20,936 bases of DNA from Botryllus schlosseri (lineage: Eukaryota > Chordata > Ascidiacea > Stolidobranchia > Styelidae). Below are positions 1 through 8,712 of this stretch, in pieces; position 1 is the stretch's first letter; each line of letters begins with the position of its first letter. The translations under genes were made by a program, and so were the position numbers. Under the pieces are notes generated by a model. That model had not been told where the DNA came from. It searched no databases and saw only the letters and a program-made list of their open reading frames with translations. The DNA is taken from assembly GCA_000444245.1 (NCBI GenBank), contig ATSW01101093.1:1-20936 (forward strand). The letters run 5' to 3'.

Positions 1-242
1 ATTAGTAGGGCCATTTAAAGTCATTAAAGTCATATTTTTTTCTATGCATCAGTAAGTCGTGAAATCAATTTTAACGCAAAAACCGCATCCCTATGGGGTA
101 TATTAAGAAAGTTATAAAGTCATATAAAGTCATATTTTGCTGGTTAGGTCATAAAAAGTTATAAAGTCATATTTTTAGTATAGTTTAAATAAAAAGTAGC
201 AATTTAAGCGGTGAAGCAATCAAGCACTAAGAAACTAAGGCA

Positions 243-440
243 GTTACTCGTTGGGGTAGCTGGTCGAATGCTGCTCAATATTATGCCGAGACGTAGGAAG
301 GTGAAGTTATTGTAAAGAGCATCAAAAATTCAGTCAACGATCCAAAGTTGACTATTCAGCCAATTTTCCTCAACAATAACAATATTTCAAACTTAATACT
401 GAAAATGGAAAATTATAGCCTACGTACGCCGTCAACCTGA
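243..440 (+). pseudogene. hAT transposase fragment, TRWGSW region
   Basis: Frame 243 reads VTRWGSWSNAAQYYAE, then an in-frame TAG at 294-296, then EGEVIVKSIKNSVNDPKLTI, ending at a TGA at 438-440. The TRW(G)xW...YY motif is typical of the central region of many hAT transposases, next to the last catalytic acidic residue, where the protein enforces target sequences such as PTRWGTW. No start codon or N-terminal zinc finger can be identified upstream, and the catalytic DDE residues cannot be placed. The fragment is a remnant of the element at 6-2943. Confidence 0.75.
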
Positions 441-459
441 TGTGATGTTGTAATGGAAA
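404..459 (+). repeat. 48-bp direct repeat split by an insertion
   Basis: The word AATGGAAA occurs at 404-411, 452-459 and 2472-2479. The first is followed by ATTATAGCCTACGTACGCC and the third by GTTATAGCCTACGTACACGCC. If the insertion at 460-2471 is ignored, the host element therefore holds two tandem, diverged copies of a unit of about 48 bp. In the same frame the copies read KWKIIAYVRRQPD and KWKVIAYVHAHAD, so this is a coding duplication. The insertion used the boundary word as its TSD. Confidence 0.7.
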
Positions 460-2471
460 TAGGGTTCTGGTTTAAATCAGGCTGATTTAAATCAGTGTGA
501 TTTAAATCAGGTTTTTTTCGTTGATTTTTGATTTTAATTTCACCATTTTGATTTTATTGATTTTTTTGATTTTTTCAAATTTTCTGACGAGATGCGTGAA
601 TGTGGTCTATTATCGGACAACCATGTGTGTTTTATATAAACCGGACGTAGTATTTCGTCACCGGCACCGTTATGGTTCAGCTATTTGACAGACAGGCGGG
701 GAAAGAGCAAAGAGCGGTAGTCAATCAATATGTTAGCGTTTGTGCTGTGGATAGTCAGTTGTCTACGACATGCTGCTGCTATTTCCGAGGCACTCGTGGG
801 ATACCGAAAAGGAAGCGCAATCCGGAGTCCCTATCGAAAGATTCCCTCATCTCTGATGCCTAAGCGTGGCAAAAAGCAGTTTGCAGTTATTGTGGGCTGG
901 AACGATGGGCCAACTAGCTGTGTGGCTGTGGGATGTGAATACAAGTGCAAGTAAGATACCATGTCATTATGTGTGATTCATATTTATATAGCTGCTTGAA
1001 TACTGGTTATAGATTAAAATAGAAACGAATCTGTGTGTACCGTAAACAGGAACGGATACCGTAAAACAGCATGTCCCTAGGGCTAGATTTATCAGAACAT
1101 GCGCACGACATTCGGCGAAAATCTCACCTTTGCCTCATCCCCTCAAGCTCGATGCTTAGCAATCAAAGGCCATAACGTTTGCCATTGGCGAACATCTATT
1201 GGACAATCCCGCTTGTATATGTTAACCAAAAATATGGTAGCTCGTGAGATTGCCATTTACATTTAATTTTACTTCAGAAAGAGAGAGACAATATGGCACT
1301 TGGTTTTTGACTTAAACATGCATGCTGTGCTCAGAACAAGCAAGCTCCAATTACATAGAATAGCTAAGTTCTGATAGCGACATCAAAACATATGGAAAGA
1401 AAAGATTTCGACCAGTGGTTTCAAAACTTTTTTTGACTAATCGCATGTCTGAATTAAAAATCTTGCATTTTTGCAGCCATCTCTGGACAATACCTCTGCT
1501 GCCCTTCTCTTATCAAGCTGGATGTGGCTCAAGCTCGAGATTAAAAAGACTATTGCTCTTTGTGCGGACTATAAAGTCTGATGTTGTCAAAGATGAGTTA
1601 AAGTATGTGGCTTGGACAATGGACATGAATCGCAAAAGAGTTGTTCGAGACCTGGCAAAATGATTAGTTTCGAAGATGGAACCAGAATGCAATGATTGGT
1701 CTGCTGGTAACCTATAATCGAACGCTGGATTGGATTGATTATGATTGTAAAGTTGGTGAGTATAATTGTGTATACTCCACACACACTGAATGTCTCTTAT
1801 CTTCCCTCAATTTTTAGGAATTTTCGATGCAGAATCGAGTATTTCGGTACCACATCTAATTCATCAGCCAGCATTATTCTGGATGGATCATGCCGGTGTT
1901 CTCCAGAACTTTCAAGACTCGCCTTTCGTCCGTTGCACATGCTGCATCTAGTGCGGGGCATCGGTCATGTGCGGCCGCAACTGCAAACAAGAGTCGTGAT
2001 TGCTTGCCACAGGCAAATCTTGAAGTGATGCTGCGAGTGAAAGATCACTTCATGGACTATGGTACTAACAAAGCAGTAAAGAGTTCATGAAGATCAACAG
2101 TTTGCTGGCAGAGACCAATCCATCAATCAAGATGAAGATGCAACTATTATGGATTGTCCCGAGATAAATCAACATGTTTCGTTGCTACTAGAAGGGATCA
2201 GTAATGATTCTAACGACCCATCATTACCACATAGGTTGAACGTTTACAGCTATGTGGATGATGATTCACAGCCCCACATTACGAAAGTTTAAGCGTTATC
2301 CTTCATCACCTTGATTGACAGTGTCGTCATTCATCTCATTTTCTGTTGTTCATGTTGTTGTTGTTATTATGAGTAAAAAAACCAAAAAAATCAAAAAAAT
2401 CATGATTTGAATTAATTACTCGATTAAAATCGATTTTAATCAGAGGCAAAATGATTTAAACCGGAACCCTA
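460..2471. mobile_element. hAT-like element nested in the 6-2943 transposon
   Basis: The ends are inverted: TAGGGTTCTGGTTTAAATCA on the left, and the complement of the right end reads TAGGGTTCCGGTTTAAATCA. It is flanked by a perfect 8-bp TSD, AATGGAAA, at 452-459 and 2472-2479. Copies of GATTTAAATC and T/GATTTTT-rich runs fill both subterminal regions, as in many hAT families. Length is 2012 bp. I cannot recognise a transposase inside. Short open frames occur at 1415-1663 and 1890-2090, and an acidic one near 2088-2292, but none carries a known motif. It is best read as a non-autonomous or deeply decayed element. A TATATAA word at 633-640 lies about 35 bp before an ATG at 672; this is too weak to call a promoter. 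Confidence 0.85.
2088..2292 (+). pseudogene. Unrecognised acidic open frame in nested element
   Basis: One frame reads HEDQQFAGRDQSINQDEDAT...LNVYSYVDDDSQPHITKV and stops at TAA 2290-2292. It is acidic and closes shortly before the TTTTTTGATTTTTT-like right subterminal region of the element at 460-2471, which is where a transposon-encoded protein would be expected to end. An in-frame stop lies just upstream and no start codon is evident. No family is recognised. It may be the tail of the element's lost protein, or chance. Confidence 0.25.
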
Positions 2472-2479
2472 AATGGAAA

Positions 2480-2781
2480 GTTATAGCCTACGTACACGCC
2501 CATGCTGATCTAAATGCCCTTGATTTCGGAAAAGATCCGCTTGAGCTCAAAAATTACATTAAGAAGCAATTGGACAAAAACGATGTGAAAAAAATTATGG
2601 AGCTACAAAGACGAGACATTTCACCATGGCAGTATGCAAAGCTGCAGAAGTGTCAACCCACATCAGCGTCTGTGGTGCGCTCATTTTCCGTACTAAAGTC
2701 ATTTTACGTCCAAATCGTAACTTCAAAGACTCTAACATTCCGCAGTACATGAAACTGTACTACAACAGTGGCTTCAAATAA
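2480..2781 (+). pseudogene. hAT transposase C-terminal fragment
   Basis: The frame runs open from 2480 (VIAYVHAHADLNALDFGKDP...) through WQYAKLQKCQPTSASVVRSFSVLK near 2617-2697. The P-T-S-A-S-V-V-x-R-SFSVLK block matches the hAT C-terminal dimerisation signature, in which a small-residue run is followed by VER-x-FS. The glutamate normally before R is absent here. After about 2700 the homology continues in the next frame as RPNRNFKDSNIPQYMKLYYN and ends at a TAA at 2779-2781, so one frameshift lies near 2700-2710. This is the last coding part of the element at 6-2943, about 160 bp before its right end. Confidence 0.8.
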
Positions 2782-2951
2782 AAATGGATGTGTTATGTTG
2801 CGTATGTTTTACTCTTTAGTTCCGTGAGTGACGTTGTTCGCATGTAAAAATACACGATTTTCACATAAAGTCATATAAAGTCATATTTTCCGAAAAATAA
2901 AGTCATATTATGGATTTTTTAAGGTCATATAAAAATGGCCCTAGTTATTAG

Positions 2952-3211
2952 TAACGATATTGAGAAAATTTGACATTATTTTCAAATTGCAATTCGGTAG
3001 CATAGAGGAATTATACCATAATGCCGTGACAGAGTAAATACATCGTCCAGGTCTTGTAAAATTGATGTAAATATATGCAACCGCTGCTTCTCGCTAGACA
3101 AAATTAAAAATATTAAATATTTCTAGTAGGCTATACCTTAGCTGCTTGGATCGAAAAAATGATTAGGAAAGACTAAGAGTCCTAGTTCTTGAATACTCGA
3201 CCATCAGGTGC
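2952..3211. other. Unassigned spacer
   Basis: AT-rich sequence between two hAT elements. I find no long open frame, repeat or RNA motif. It probably represents older non-repeat or unrecognisable repeat DNA. Confidence 0.4.
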
Positions 3212-3219
3212 ATGTAGAC

Positions 3220-4315
3220 CAGTGATTTCCAAGCGCGGCCCCGAGGGCCGCTTGCGGCCGCCAGATAGCCTTCTTGCGGCCCCCAAATATATTCAAAAAA
3301 ACGATTTATGACAAAAAATAAAATTTATATTCATAAAATACTCTTGCTTGGCTTGGCCTCTGTAGTTTTTAATCATAGAATTGCAGGAAAGTTGTGAGTA
3401 TAGACTGCTAACGTTACGTCACTGCTGTTTCAATGCAATGTGCCCTAACTTTCCAGTTGAACGAGCAGTAGCTATAGATATAAATAGGTATTGATAACTT
3501 TCAAAAAAAAAATGGTAAATTTTTCCCACTTCGTGGTCGCTTGACTAAAAAAGAAAAAGAGGCTCAACTCCCGGAAAATATAGTTTTTCTTTCACATTAA
3601 CAGGTGGTTGACTGAATAAAAAGGTCAACTTTCCGGTCCAGCTCCCGAAATAGCCGCCGTAGCGTTCCTACAGTGCTGATTTAATGTATATCAGTCGAAT
3701 TTGGCCCTATATGTAACCAAAATCCTCAAAAAAGAAGACACCAATTTTATCATGAATTATCGAAATAGTCGCGCGTCATGCTGTCTCACTAAACAGTATA
3801 ACTTTAATTTCGTGGCAAAAGCGAACAACGTGATGCGGGGTCAGTTTATCACCCTATGGGAGCCCGGGGTCCTGAAGAAGTGCTGCTACGTTCCTGCCAA
3901 CGGGTATACCCCCGGAGATGTTTAATTACTATTGAGGGGGCCTATACCTTTTCAAACACACCTCACTCAGCTCTACCGGTAAATCAGATTACGTGAACAG
4001 AGACAGGATGAAAATTGATAGCAGTACATGCGATTCCCGATCATATTGACCGATTCAGACATGAAACTAAAGAAATTTCTCGCGCTTAGCGCGTTTAGGC
4101 GAGAAAAGCTGTTACACTCAACGGACACCCAATGCAGCAGATAAGTAGCGGTAAACAGTGTACAGGTTTGAAATCTCGCCAGGGCAATAAAAGTACTCCG
4201 AAATAGCCATGATGACTGTTTGGGTCCGTTTCATAGCCGTAGTATTCGTGCGGCCCCGACCGTACTCTGAAATTCTAAATTTGGCCCTCACACCGAAAAA
4301 GTTTGGGAACCACTG
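3220..4315 (+). mobile_element. Non-autonomous hAT element (1.1 kb)
   Basis: It begins CAGTGATTTCCAA and ends TTTGGGAACCACTG, giving inverted termini of the common hAT CAGTGGTTCCCAA type. The flanks ATGTAGAC (3212-3219) and CTGTAGAC (4316-4323) form an 8-bp TSD with one mismatch. The left end is rich in GCGGCC, including a GCGGCCCTCGGGGCCGC-like palindrome near 3235-3260. Frames at 3701-3925 (+) and 4118-4330 (-) carry no transposase motif, and the latter runs through the terminus. Blocks at 3850-3900 and 3955-4100 match the element at 11474-12830 in the same orientation, including CACCTCACTCAGCT and GATCATATTGACCGATTCA. It must move using enzymes from elsewhere. Confidence 0.87.
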
Positions 4316-4323
4316 CTGTAGAC

Positions 4324-5376
4324 CATACATATGCTATTTGACTACTTCCTTAATTTCGTTTCTGACCAATGTTTACTAGTGGTGAGAGTATGTGTGCTTT
4401 TTATCAGTATAGTGTGAAATCAGAAATAAGATGAGTGACATCTTTGTATCAGTTGATGACTCATACACAGGAGCCACATTTCGATTGTTTTATCCACGTT
4501 TTAATTATACAGGACCTTTGTCATGTTTGAATGATTCATACGTATTGGGACACTACACAGTCCATGTCATAAAAACAACAATAAATATTTGAAAAGGAAG
4601 GATATTTAAAAAGGAATTCTTCCATGTAAATTGCAAAGTGAATAATTCAAGCTGTGCCACAATAAAACAATTTTGCATGCCATTGGGGGAGTATTCTAAA
4701 GGGGTTTGGTAGTTGTGGTCACGCTTCGGTGATTTTCCAGAACATAGTTAAGTTCGTGACCGAATATGAGTCATAAACTGGTTCACTATGCCTGCAAATG
4801 GCTGGATACGACGAGAGAAAGTATACCACGTTGTTTCATGCCATTAACTGGGCGGTAAGGGTCCGATTCGGTATTGATCTTGAAGTTGACCATTGTGACC
4901 ACTTAGTGACCACGCCCATATGTAAATTTTTCATTATTTTTGATTTTGCGATAACTGGCGAGCGGCGTGGTTGACGGCCATGGTTGACGGCTTGTTTGAA
5001 ACCAGGCAACGGTGGCTACGCACTCATGCATCATTTTTGGCTCTCTGGCGCTTTCTTGTGGGTCAGTCTTGAAAATTGAGAGAAAGAAAGAGATTTTTCA
5101 GAGAAAAAGTTTGTTTATTTAGTCTTATAAAAAACCTTAGACAGGTCTTGGGGTGTCGATCGATGGCGGAAACGGTAGAGGGATATAGTCCGCCCACTTT
5201 TAAACTGAAACAGCCCAAATGTAAGTCTTGCTGAGGTCACGGTATGAATTTGAAAAGTGATGGTCAGTTTCGCGAAAACTGACCAAATTTCAAAAGGGTT
5301 AATCATATGTTTGCATATGTTCGATGGTTTATGATAGTCATTTAAACGTCAATGTGGCATATAATTTTCGAAGTCA
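4324..5376. other. Unassigned stretch, no gene seen
   Basis: About 1 kb with no supported coding region. A small tandem repeat, GGTTGACGGC twice, lies near 4968-4993. A 63-codon frame on the minus strand at 5115-5306 has no recognised motif. The region may contain the interior of the older GGAGTC-type element whose right end is at 7631, but I could not find that element's left end. Confidence 0.4.
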
Positions 5377-5732
5377 ATTACTAACAGTGATGAGCATCGG
5401 AGCGGAGTCGGAGTGGATTCGGAGCGGAGTTTTGCTGATTTTGTGACAGTCGGAGCGGAGTCGGAGTTTACTACAGACATTTTTTCGGAGAATTTCGGAG
5501 TATTGTAATTTTTGTCTCCGATATCTTTGGCTAGCTCTGACCAGAATACACTATTGATCATGATTACAAACCAATACACAGACAGTTGACACCTTGTAAA
5601 GTTGTAGTACGACGGGTAACATGCAAAAATGATTGCCAAGTGCATAAAAATCAGCCATCTGCACTTTAATTGGAGACTGGAGAGTATGAGGCCAACCATA
5701 TTATCACATGTACCATGTTGTACCATGTATAC

Positions 5733-6408
5733 CATGCACCATTAGGGTTGTCCAAAATTTGGAAAATCTCAAAAAGTCTCCATGATTGTGTCTCATTCTA
5801 TAGATTATTGATAAAAAACAACAATTAGCCCGAAAGAAGCTTACAGGAAAGCCGTTAAGATTTCAACCAAAGCGTTTGAAAGTAGCTGCTCAAGAATGGG
5901 CGTGCCACTGACCATAGAACGGCGAGAAGACTAGTAATCAAATAACCACGGCTCTTGATTGGCTAATCGGCTATGCTTCAATGACCACGGCAGCAGCAGC
6001 TTGCTGTTCAGGTGTTCAAGAAGTCTGCTACCGGTGGGGATTCCGAGTGCGCATTGTTAGTAGTTTGGCAGGTGATGATGTAAGATTAGTTCAGGACATG
6101 TTGAGGTACGAAATACATGATGAACAAACAACACCTGCTTCACAGAAGCTTTCACAGCATGACTGCTTCATTGTAAAGGAAACGGCTGAAGCCTACATGT
6201 CGTGTTTTCATCGAGAGAAAGCAAAGGCGCTTATGAAAGTGTTAAGCGAATTCACCGTTTCAGTACGGATCCACCATCAGTGAATACAAATATATAAAGC
6301 TTAACAATGACACAATACGTTGTGTGATCTTATTGGGCTGAAGCTGTAGTATATAGGTGACGTTTTGAATGCTCTAGGGATCGGTGGAATCAGTCGGTTA
6401 TGCTTGGC
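5733..6408 (+). repeat. Left arm of giant inverted repeat
   Basis: This arm is repeated in reverse complement at 6724-7339. The outer part, about 5733-6310, is nearly identical between arms: in the 213 bases 6071-6283 I count five differences. The inner part, about 6310-6408, is clearly more diverged. A stretch with two ACCACGGC words near 5945-5990 is absent from the other arm. Transcription across both arms would give a long double-stranded RNA. Confidence 0.9.
5981..6283 (+). CDS. Unrecognised ORF in left arm of foldback element
   Basis: This 100-codon frame contains RIVSSLAGDDVRLVQDMLRY, then SQHDCFIVKETAEAYMSCFH and REKAKALMKVLSEF, and ends at TGA 6281-6283. From residue 23 on it is repeated in the right arm, with V-to-L, Q-to-H, K-to-Q and E-to-K changes and one silent change. 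I recognise no domain, signal peptide or membrane segment, and the middle looks helical and charged. The first 22 residues partly come from an insertion found only in this arm, so the ATG is doubtful. Just upstream (about 5822-5911) a basic open frame, QLARKKLTGKPLRFQPKRLK, is shared by both arms. It may be a captured host exon or a remnant of an element protein. Function is unknown. Confidence 0.35.
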   Translation: MTTAAAACCSGVQEVCYRWGFRVRIVSSLAGDDVRLVQDMLRYEIHDEQTTPASQKLSQHDCFIVKETAEAYMSCFHREKAKALMKVLSEFTVSVRIHHQ

Positions 6409-6439
6409 CCTTATCAGACGCTTACAACAAATTGAATGC

Positions 6440-6720
6440 ACTTGTAGGCGTTGTTAAAGTCCTTAAATGATAACGCAGAAAAGAAGTGGTAATGTACGCA
6501 CACTCGCACAGGCTGTGCTGGATACGGTATGTCAAAGTCCTTATTGATCCCGCAGAAAAGAGGTGTAAAGAAAAGCACAGACTATGCTGCATATAGTATC
6601 CAGCATAGTCTGGATATCATATCCAGCATAGCCTGTGCTTACCTTAAACCTCTTGTCTGCGGCATCATCAAGGACTTTGACAACTCTTATAAGTGAATTC
6701 AATTTGCTACTGTAAGTATA
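6440..6720. repeat. Central repeat cluster of foldback element
   Basis: Two imperfect direct copies, each starting AAAGTCCTT and continuing through CGCAGAAAAGA and CACAG..TATGCTG, lie at about 6459-6530 and 6534-6600. An inverted copy lies at about 6610-6680. The word ATCCAGCATAG recurs in both orientations at the fold centre, near 6597-6640. A minus-strand 63-codon frame (6541-6732) covers the inverted copy and has no recognised domain. The arrangement looks like local duplication at the loop of the foldback. Confidence 0.65.
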
Positions 6721-6723
6721 ACT

Positions 6724-7339
6724 GCCAAGCATAACCGGCCGATTCAGTCGATCCCTAGAACCTTTAATACTTCACTATACTACAACTTGAATCCAATAAG
6801 ATCACACAAAGTATAGTGTCATTGTTAAGCTTTATATATTTGTATTCACTGATGGTGGATCCGTACTGAAACGGTGAATTTGCTTAACACTTGCATAAGC
6901 GCCTTTGCTTTCTCTCGATGAAAACACGACATGTAGGCTTCAGCCGTTTCCTTCACAATGAAGCAGTCATGCTGTGAAAGCTTATGTGAAGCAGGTGTTG
7001 TTTGTTCATCATGTATTTCGTACCTCAACATGTCCTGAACTAATCTTAAATCATCACCGGCCAAACTACTAACAATGCGCACTCAGAATCCCCGCCGGTA
7101 GCAGACTTCTTGAACATCTGAAGCCGTGGTTTTTGATTACTAGTCTTCTCGCCGTTCTATGGTCAGTGGCACGCCCATTCTTGAGCAGCTACTTTCAAAC
7201 GCTTTGGTCGAAATCTTAACGGCTTTCCTGTAAGCTTCTTTCGGGCTAATTGTTGTTTTTTATCAATGATCTATAGAATGAGACACAATCACGGAGACTT
7301 TTTGAGATTTTCCAAATTTTGGACAACCCTAATGCACCA
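6724..7339 (-). repeat. Right arm of giant inverted repeat
   Basis: Reverse complement of 5733-6408, minus the extra segment near 5950-5995. It continues outward to GCACCATG at about 7333-7341, where the left arm begins its roughly 200-bp extra piece. The right arm then passes directly into CTCCGA-type subterminal repeats. Confidence 0.9.
6846..7082 (-). CDS. Unrecognised ORF in right arm (second copy)
   Basis: A 78-codon minus-strand frame begins MRIVSSLAGDDLRLVQDMLR and includes KLSQHDCFIVKETAEAYMSC. It is the inverted partner of 5981-6283 and is convergent with it. The first methionine replaces a valine codon of the left copy (MRIVSS against VRIVSS), so the true start is unknown. Four of the five base differences in the shared part alter an amino acid, which argues against selection on the protein since the arms separated. 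Confidence 0.35.
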   Translation of the reverse strand: MRIVSSLAGDDLRLVQDMLRYEIHDEQTTPASHKLSQHDCFIVKETAEAYMSCFHREKAKALMQVLSKFTVSVRIHHQ

Positions 7340-7497
7340 TGCTTGCCACTGTTTCGGATACTTGACGAGATTCACCGGAGTATCTCGGAGTCTGGGATTG
7401 AGCTCTTCGGAGTCGGAGGGAGTTTTCCTCAGACGCTAAAGTTGTCGGAGGGATTCGGAGTCTCGAAAAGCACTATCCGCTCATCACTGATTACTAA

Positions 7498-7631
7498 TAC
7501 TGTTGTAGTCGGAGTTCTCTCAAGACAATAGTCGGAGTCGGTACGTTAAAAAGACTCGGCAGTCAGAATCGGTATATTGAAAATGTGTGGAGTCGGAGTC
7601 GGAGTTGGAGTCGGTGGACTCCACAGCCCTG
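7498..7631 (-). mobile_element. Right terminus of an older GGAGTC-type hAT element
   Basis: This stretch is rich in GGAGTCGGAGTC and ends GGACTCCACAGCCCTG, which reads in reverse complement as CAGGGCTGTGGAGTCC, a hAT-style end. The foldback element at 5385-7489 is inserted just inside it. The next 8 bases are CTAATACC, but I could not find a matching left terminus or TSD copy upstream. The element is therefore only partly visible, or its left part is lost. Confidence 0.55.
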
Positions 7632-7639
7632 CTAATACC

Positions 7640-8167
7640 ACACTTCATGTCAAATTTAGTTACAATTACGATGATGCATACGACGTGATTATCGTGCTGA
7701 CGACGTGACTATCCAGCACTTCAATGTGTTGGTATCGTCAGTGATGTTAAAAGAAATCAACTTACCTTTCGCAAGGATTAACTGGTTTGCCGTAGTTGTC
7801 GATCGGAGTGGTTACATTGGTAATGTAATCGTAACTGGAGTTCGGGAATGCAGTAGTGTCCGTGAATGGGTCGATGCGACACCTGGAAAGAGGATCACGA
7901 GCAATTAACTGATGAGACAAGAGTCGAGGGAAAAACTCTGCATCGAAGATCACTTGCTTCCTGAAAATTCAATTCAGAAATGCCTACATGTCACCGAGTT
8001 CCGCCCATGCATAGACTCACGCCAACAGGAAGGCTTATTTCATTATGTGATTAGCCTATTTCACGGCTAATGAGATAGCTAGAAACATGTCATTACGCAA
8101 CTCACTGCCGGACATGATGTAGCTATGTATTGTCGAGCTATCTATAGTCGAGAACTTCTGAAATTTC
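7640..8167. other. Unassigned stretch
   Basis: No convincing gene. Overlapping frames at 7705-7908 (+) and 7762-7953 (-) lack recognisable motifs. A short near-repeat, CGACGTGA(T/C)TATC, occurs twice near 7681-7712. Confidence 0.35.
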
Positions 8168-8175
8168 CGTCTTAT

Positions 8176-8704
8176 TAGGGTCACAAGGTTCCGAGTTCCA
8201 ACTCAATCTCACTTAAATAGTTTTGACTCGAATCAAGTCGATTCATTTCCAGTTTACTACCAAGTCAAGTCCGACTCCAAGTCAGAGAGAAAAGTGTCGA
8301 GTCCGAGCCATACTGTTTTCAATCTAGTCCAAGTCCAAGTCATTGTGATGAATGATCACTTTCTAATTGAAATCATTCGAAACTCAATTGTTAGAGCTTT
8401 GTTCGGTATTATACTGATTTTCATTAATTTTAACAGTTTCTGGTAAGATTCTCAAGTACCACTACCGATAGACGAAATACCAATGGTGTGGTAACTTCAC
8501 TATTTATCGAAATTACAATGAGGTTGGTTTGGCAGTGCCAGTCCTGAGTCATATGACTTGGTCAGAGTACAACTCGAATCAATACACAGATTGATTTAAG
8601 TCGAGTCGAGTCGAGTCATTTCCGTATTTCAAGAAAATGACTCGAGTCGAGTCCAGTCACCAAAAAATCTCGACTCGAGTCGGACTCGATTCAATACAAC
8701 CCTG
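8176..8704 (-). mobile_element. GAGTC-rich hAT MITE
   Basis: The right end, read in reverse, is CAGGGTTGTATTGAATCGAG followed by repeated GACTCGAGTC words. The left end starts TAGGGTCACAAG followed by CCGAGTTCCAACTC, a degenerate match. Flanks CGTCTTAT (8168-8175) and TTTCTTAT (8705-8712) agree at 6 of 8 bases. In reverse complement its right end matches the left end of the larger element at 16566-19106 for about 60 bases, including the shared words CATTTTCTTGAAAT and AAATGACTCGACTCGACTCG. It is 529 bp with no coding capacity, and is an internally deleted relative of that element. The left boundary is the weaker one. Confidence 0.68.
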
Positions 8705-8712
8705 TTTCTTAT

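Larger units (their letters stand above)
6..2943 (+). mobile_element. hAT DNA transposon, degenerate, with a nested element
   Basis: The element begins TAGGGCCATTT and ends with its complement, AAATGGCCCTA. The 8 bases after the right end are GTTATTAG, and the 5 bases visible before the left end are ATTAG, as expected if an 8-bp TSD is cut by the window edge. Multiple copies of the word AAAGTCATAT lie just inside both ends. Two stretches translate as hAT transposase: 243-440 holds the TRWGSW...YY motif, and 2480-2781 holds the C-terminal dimerisation region. Between them lies a separate insertion (460-2471). Without that insertion the element is about 0.9 kb, so most of the transposase is gone and it cannot be autonomous. 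The superfamily call is firm; the family within hAT is not determined. Confidence 0.85.
5385..7489. mobile_element. Foldback hAT element with ORF-bearing arms
   Basis: The inverted ends are CAGTGATGAGC (left) and GCTCATCACTG (right). A perfect 8-bp TSD, ATTACTAA, lies at 5377-5384 and 7490-7497. Both subterminal regions carry many GGAGTCGGAG or GGAGCGGAG words. The interior is a giant inverted repeat: 5733-6408 pairs with 6724-7339, and the centre (about 6440-6720) contains smaller direct and inverted units. The left arm has about 200 extra bases near 5520-5732 and a further small insertion near 5950-5995. No transposase motif is visible, so it is non-autonomous, but each arm holds the same unrecognised open frame. 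The TSD length and CAG ends support hAT mobilisation. Confidence 0.92.

Noticed and set aside
625-675. TATATAA box with an ATG 35 bp downstream as a promoter
   Set aside because: A single short word in AT-rich transposon sequence. The following frame has no recognised product.
5981-6283. The foldback ORF as a functional host gene
   Set aside because: It lies wholly in a transposon arm with an inverted twin, its start is uncertain, and arm differences are mostly amino-acid changing.
7560-7620. GGAGTC repeats as a CRISPR-like or satellite array
   Set aside because: No regular spacers and irregular spacing. They lie next to a hAT-type terminus.
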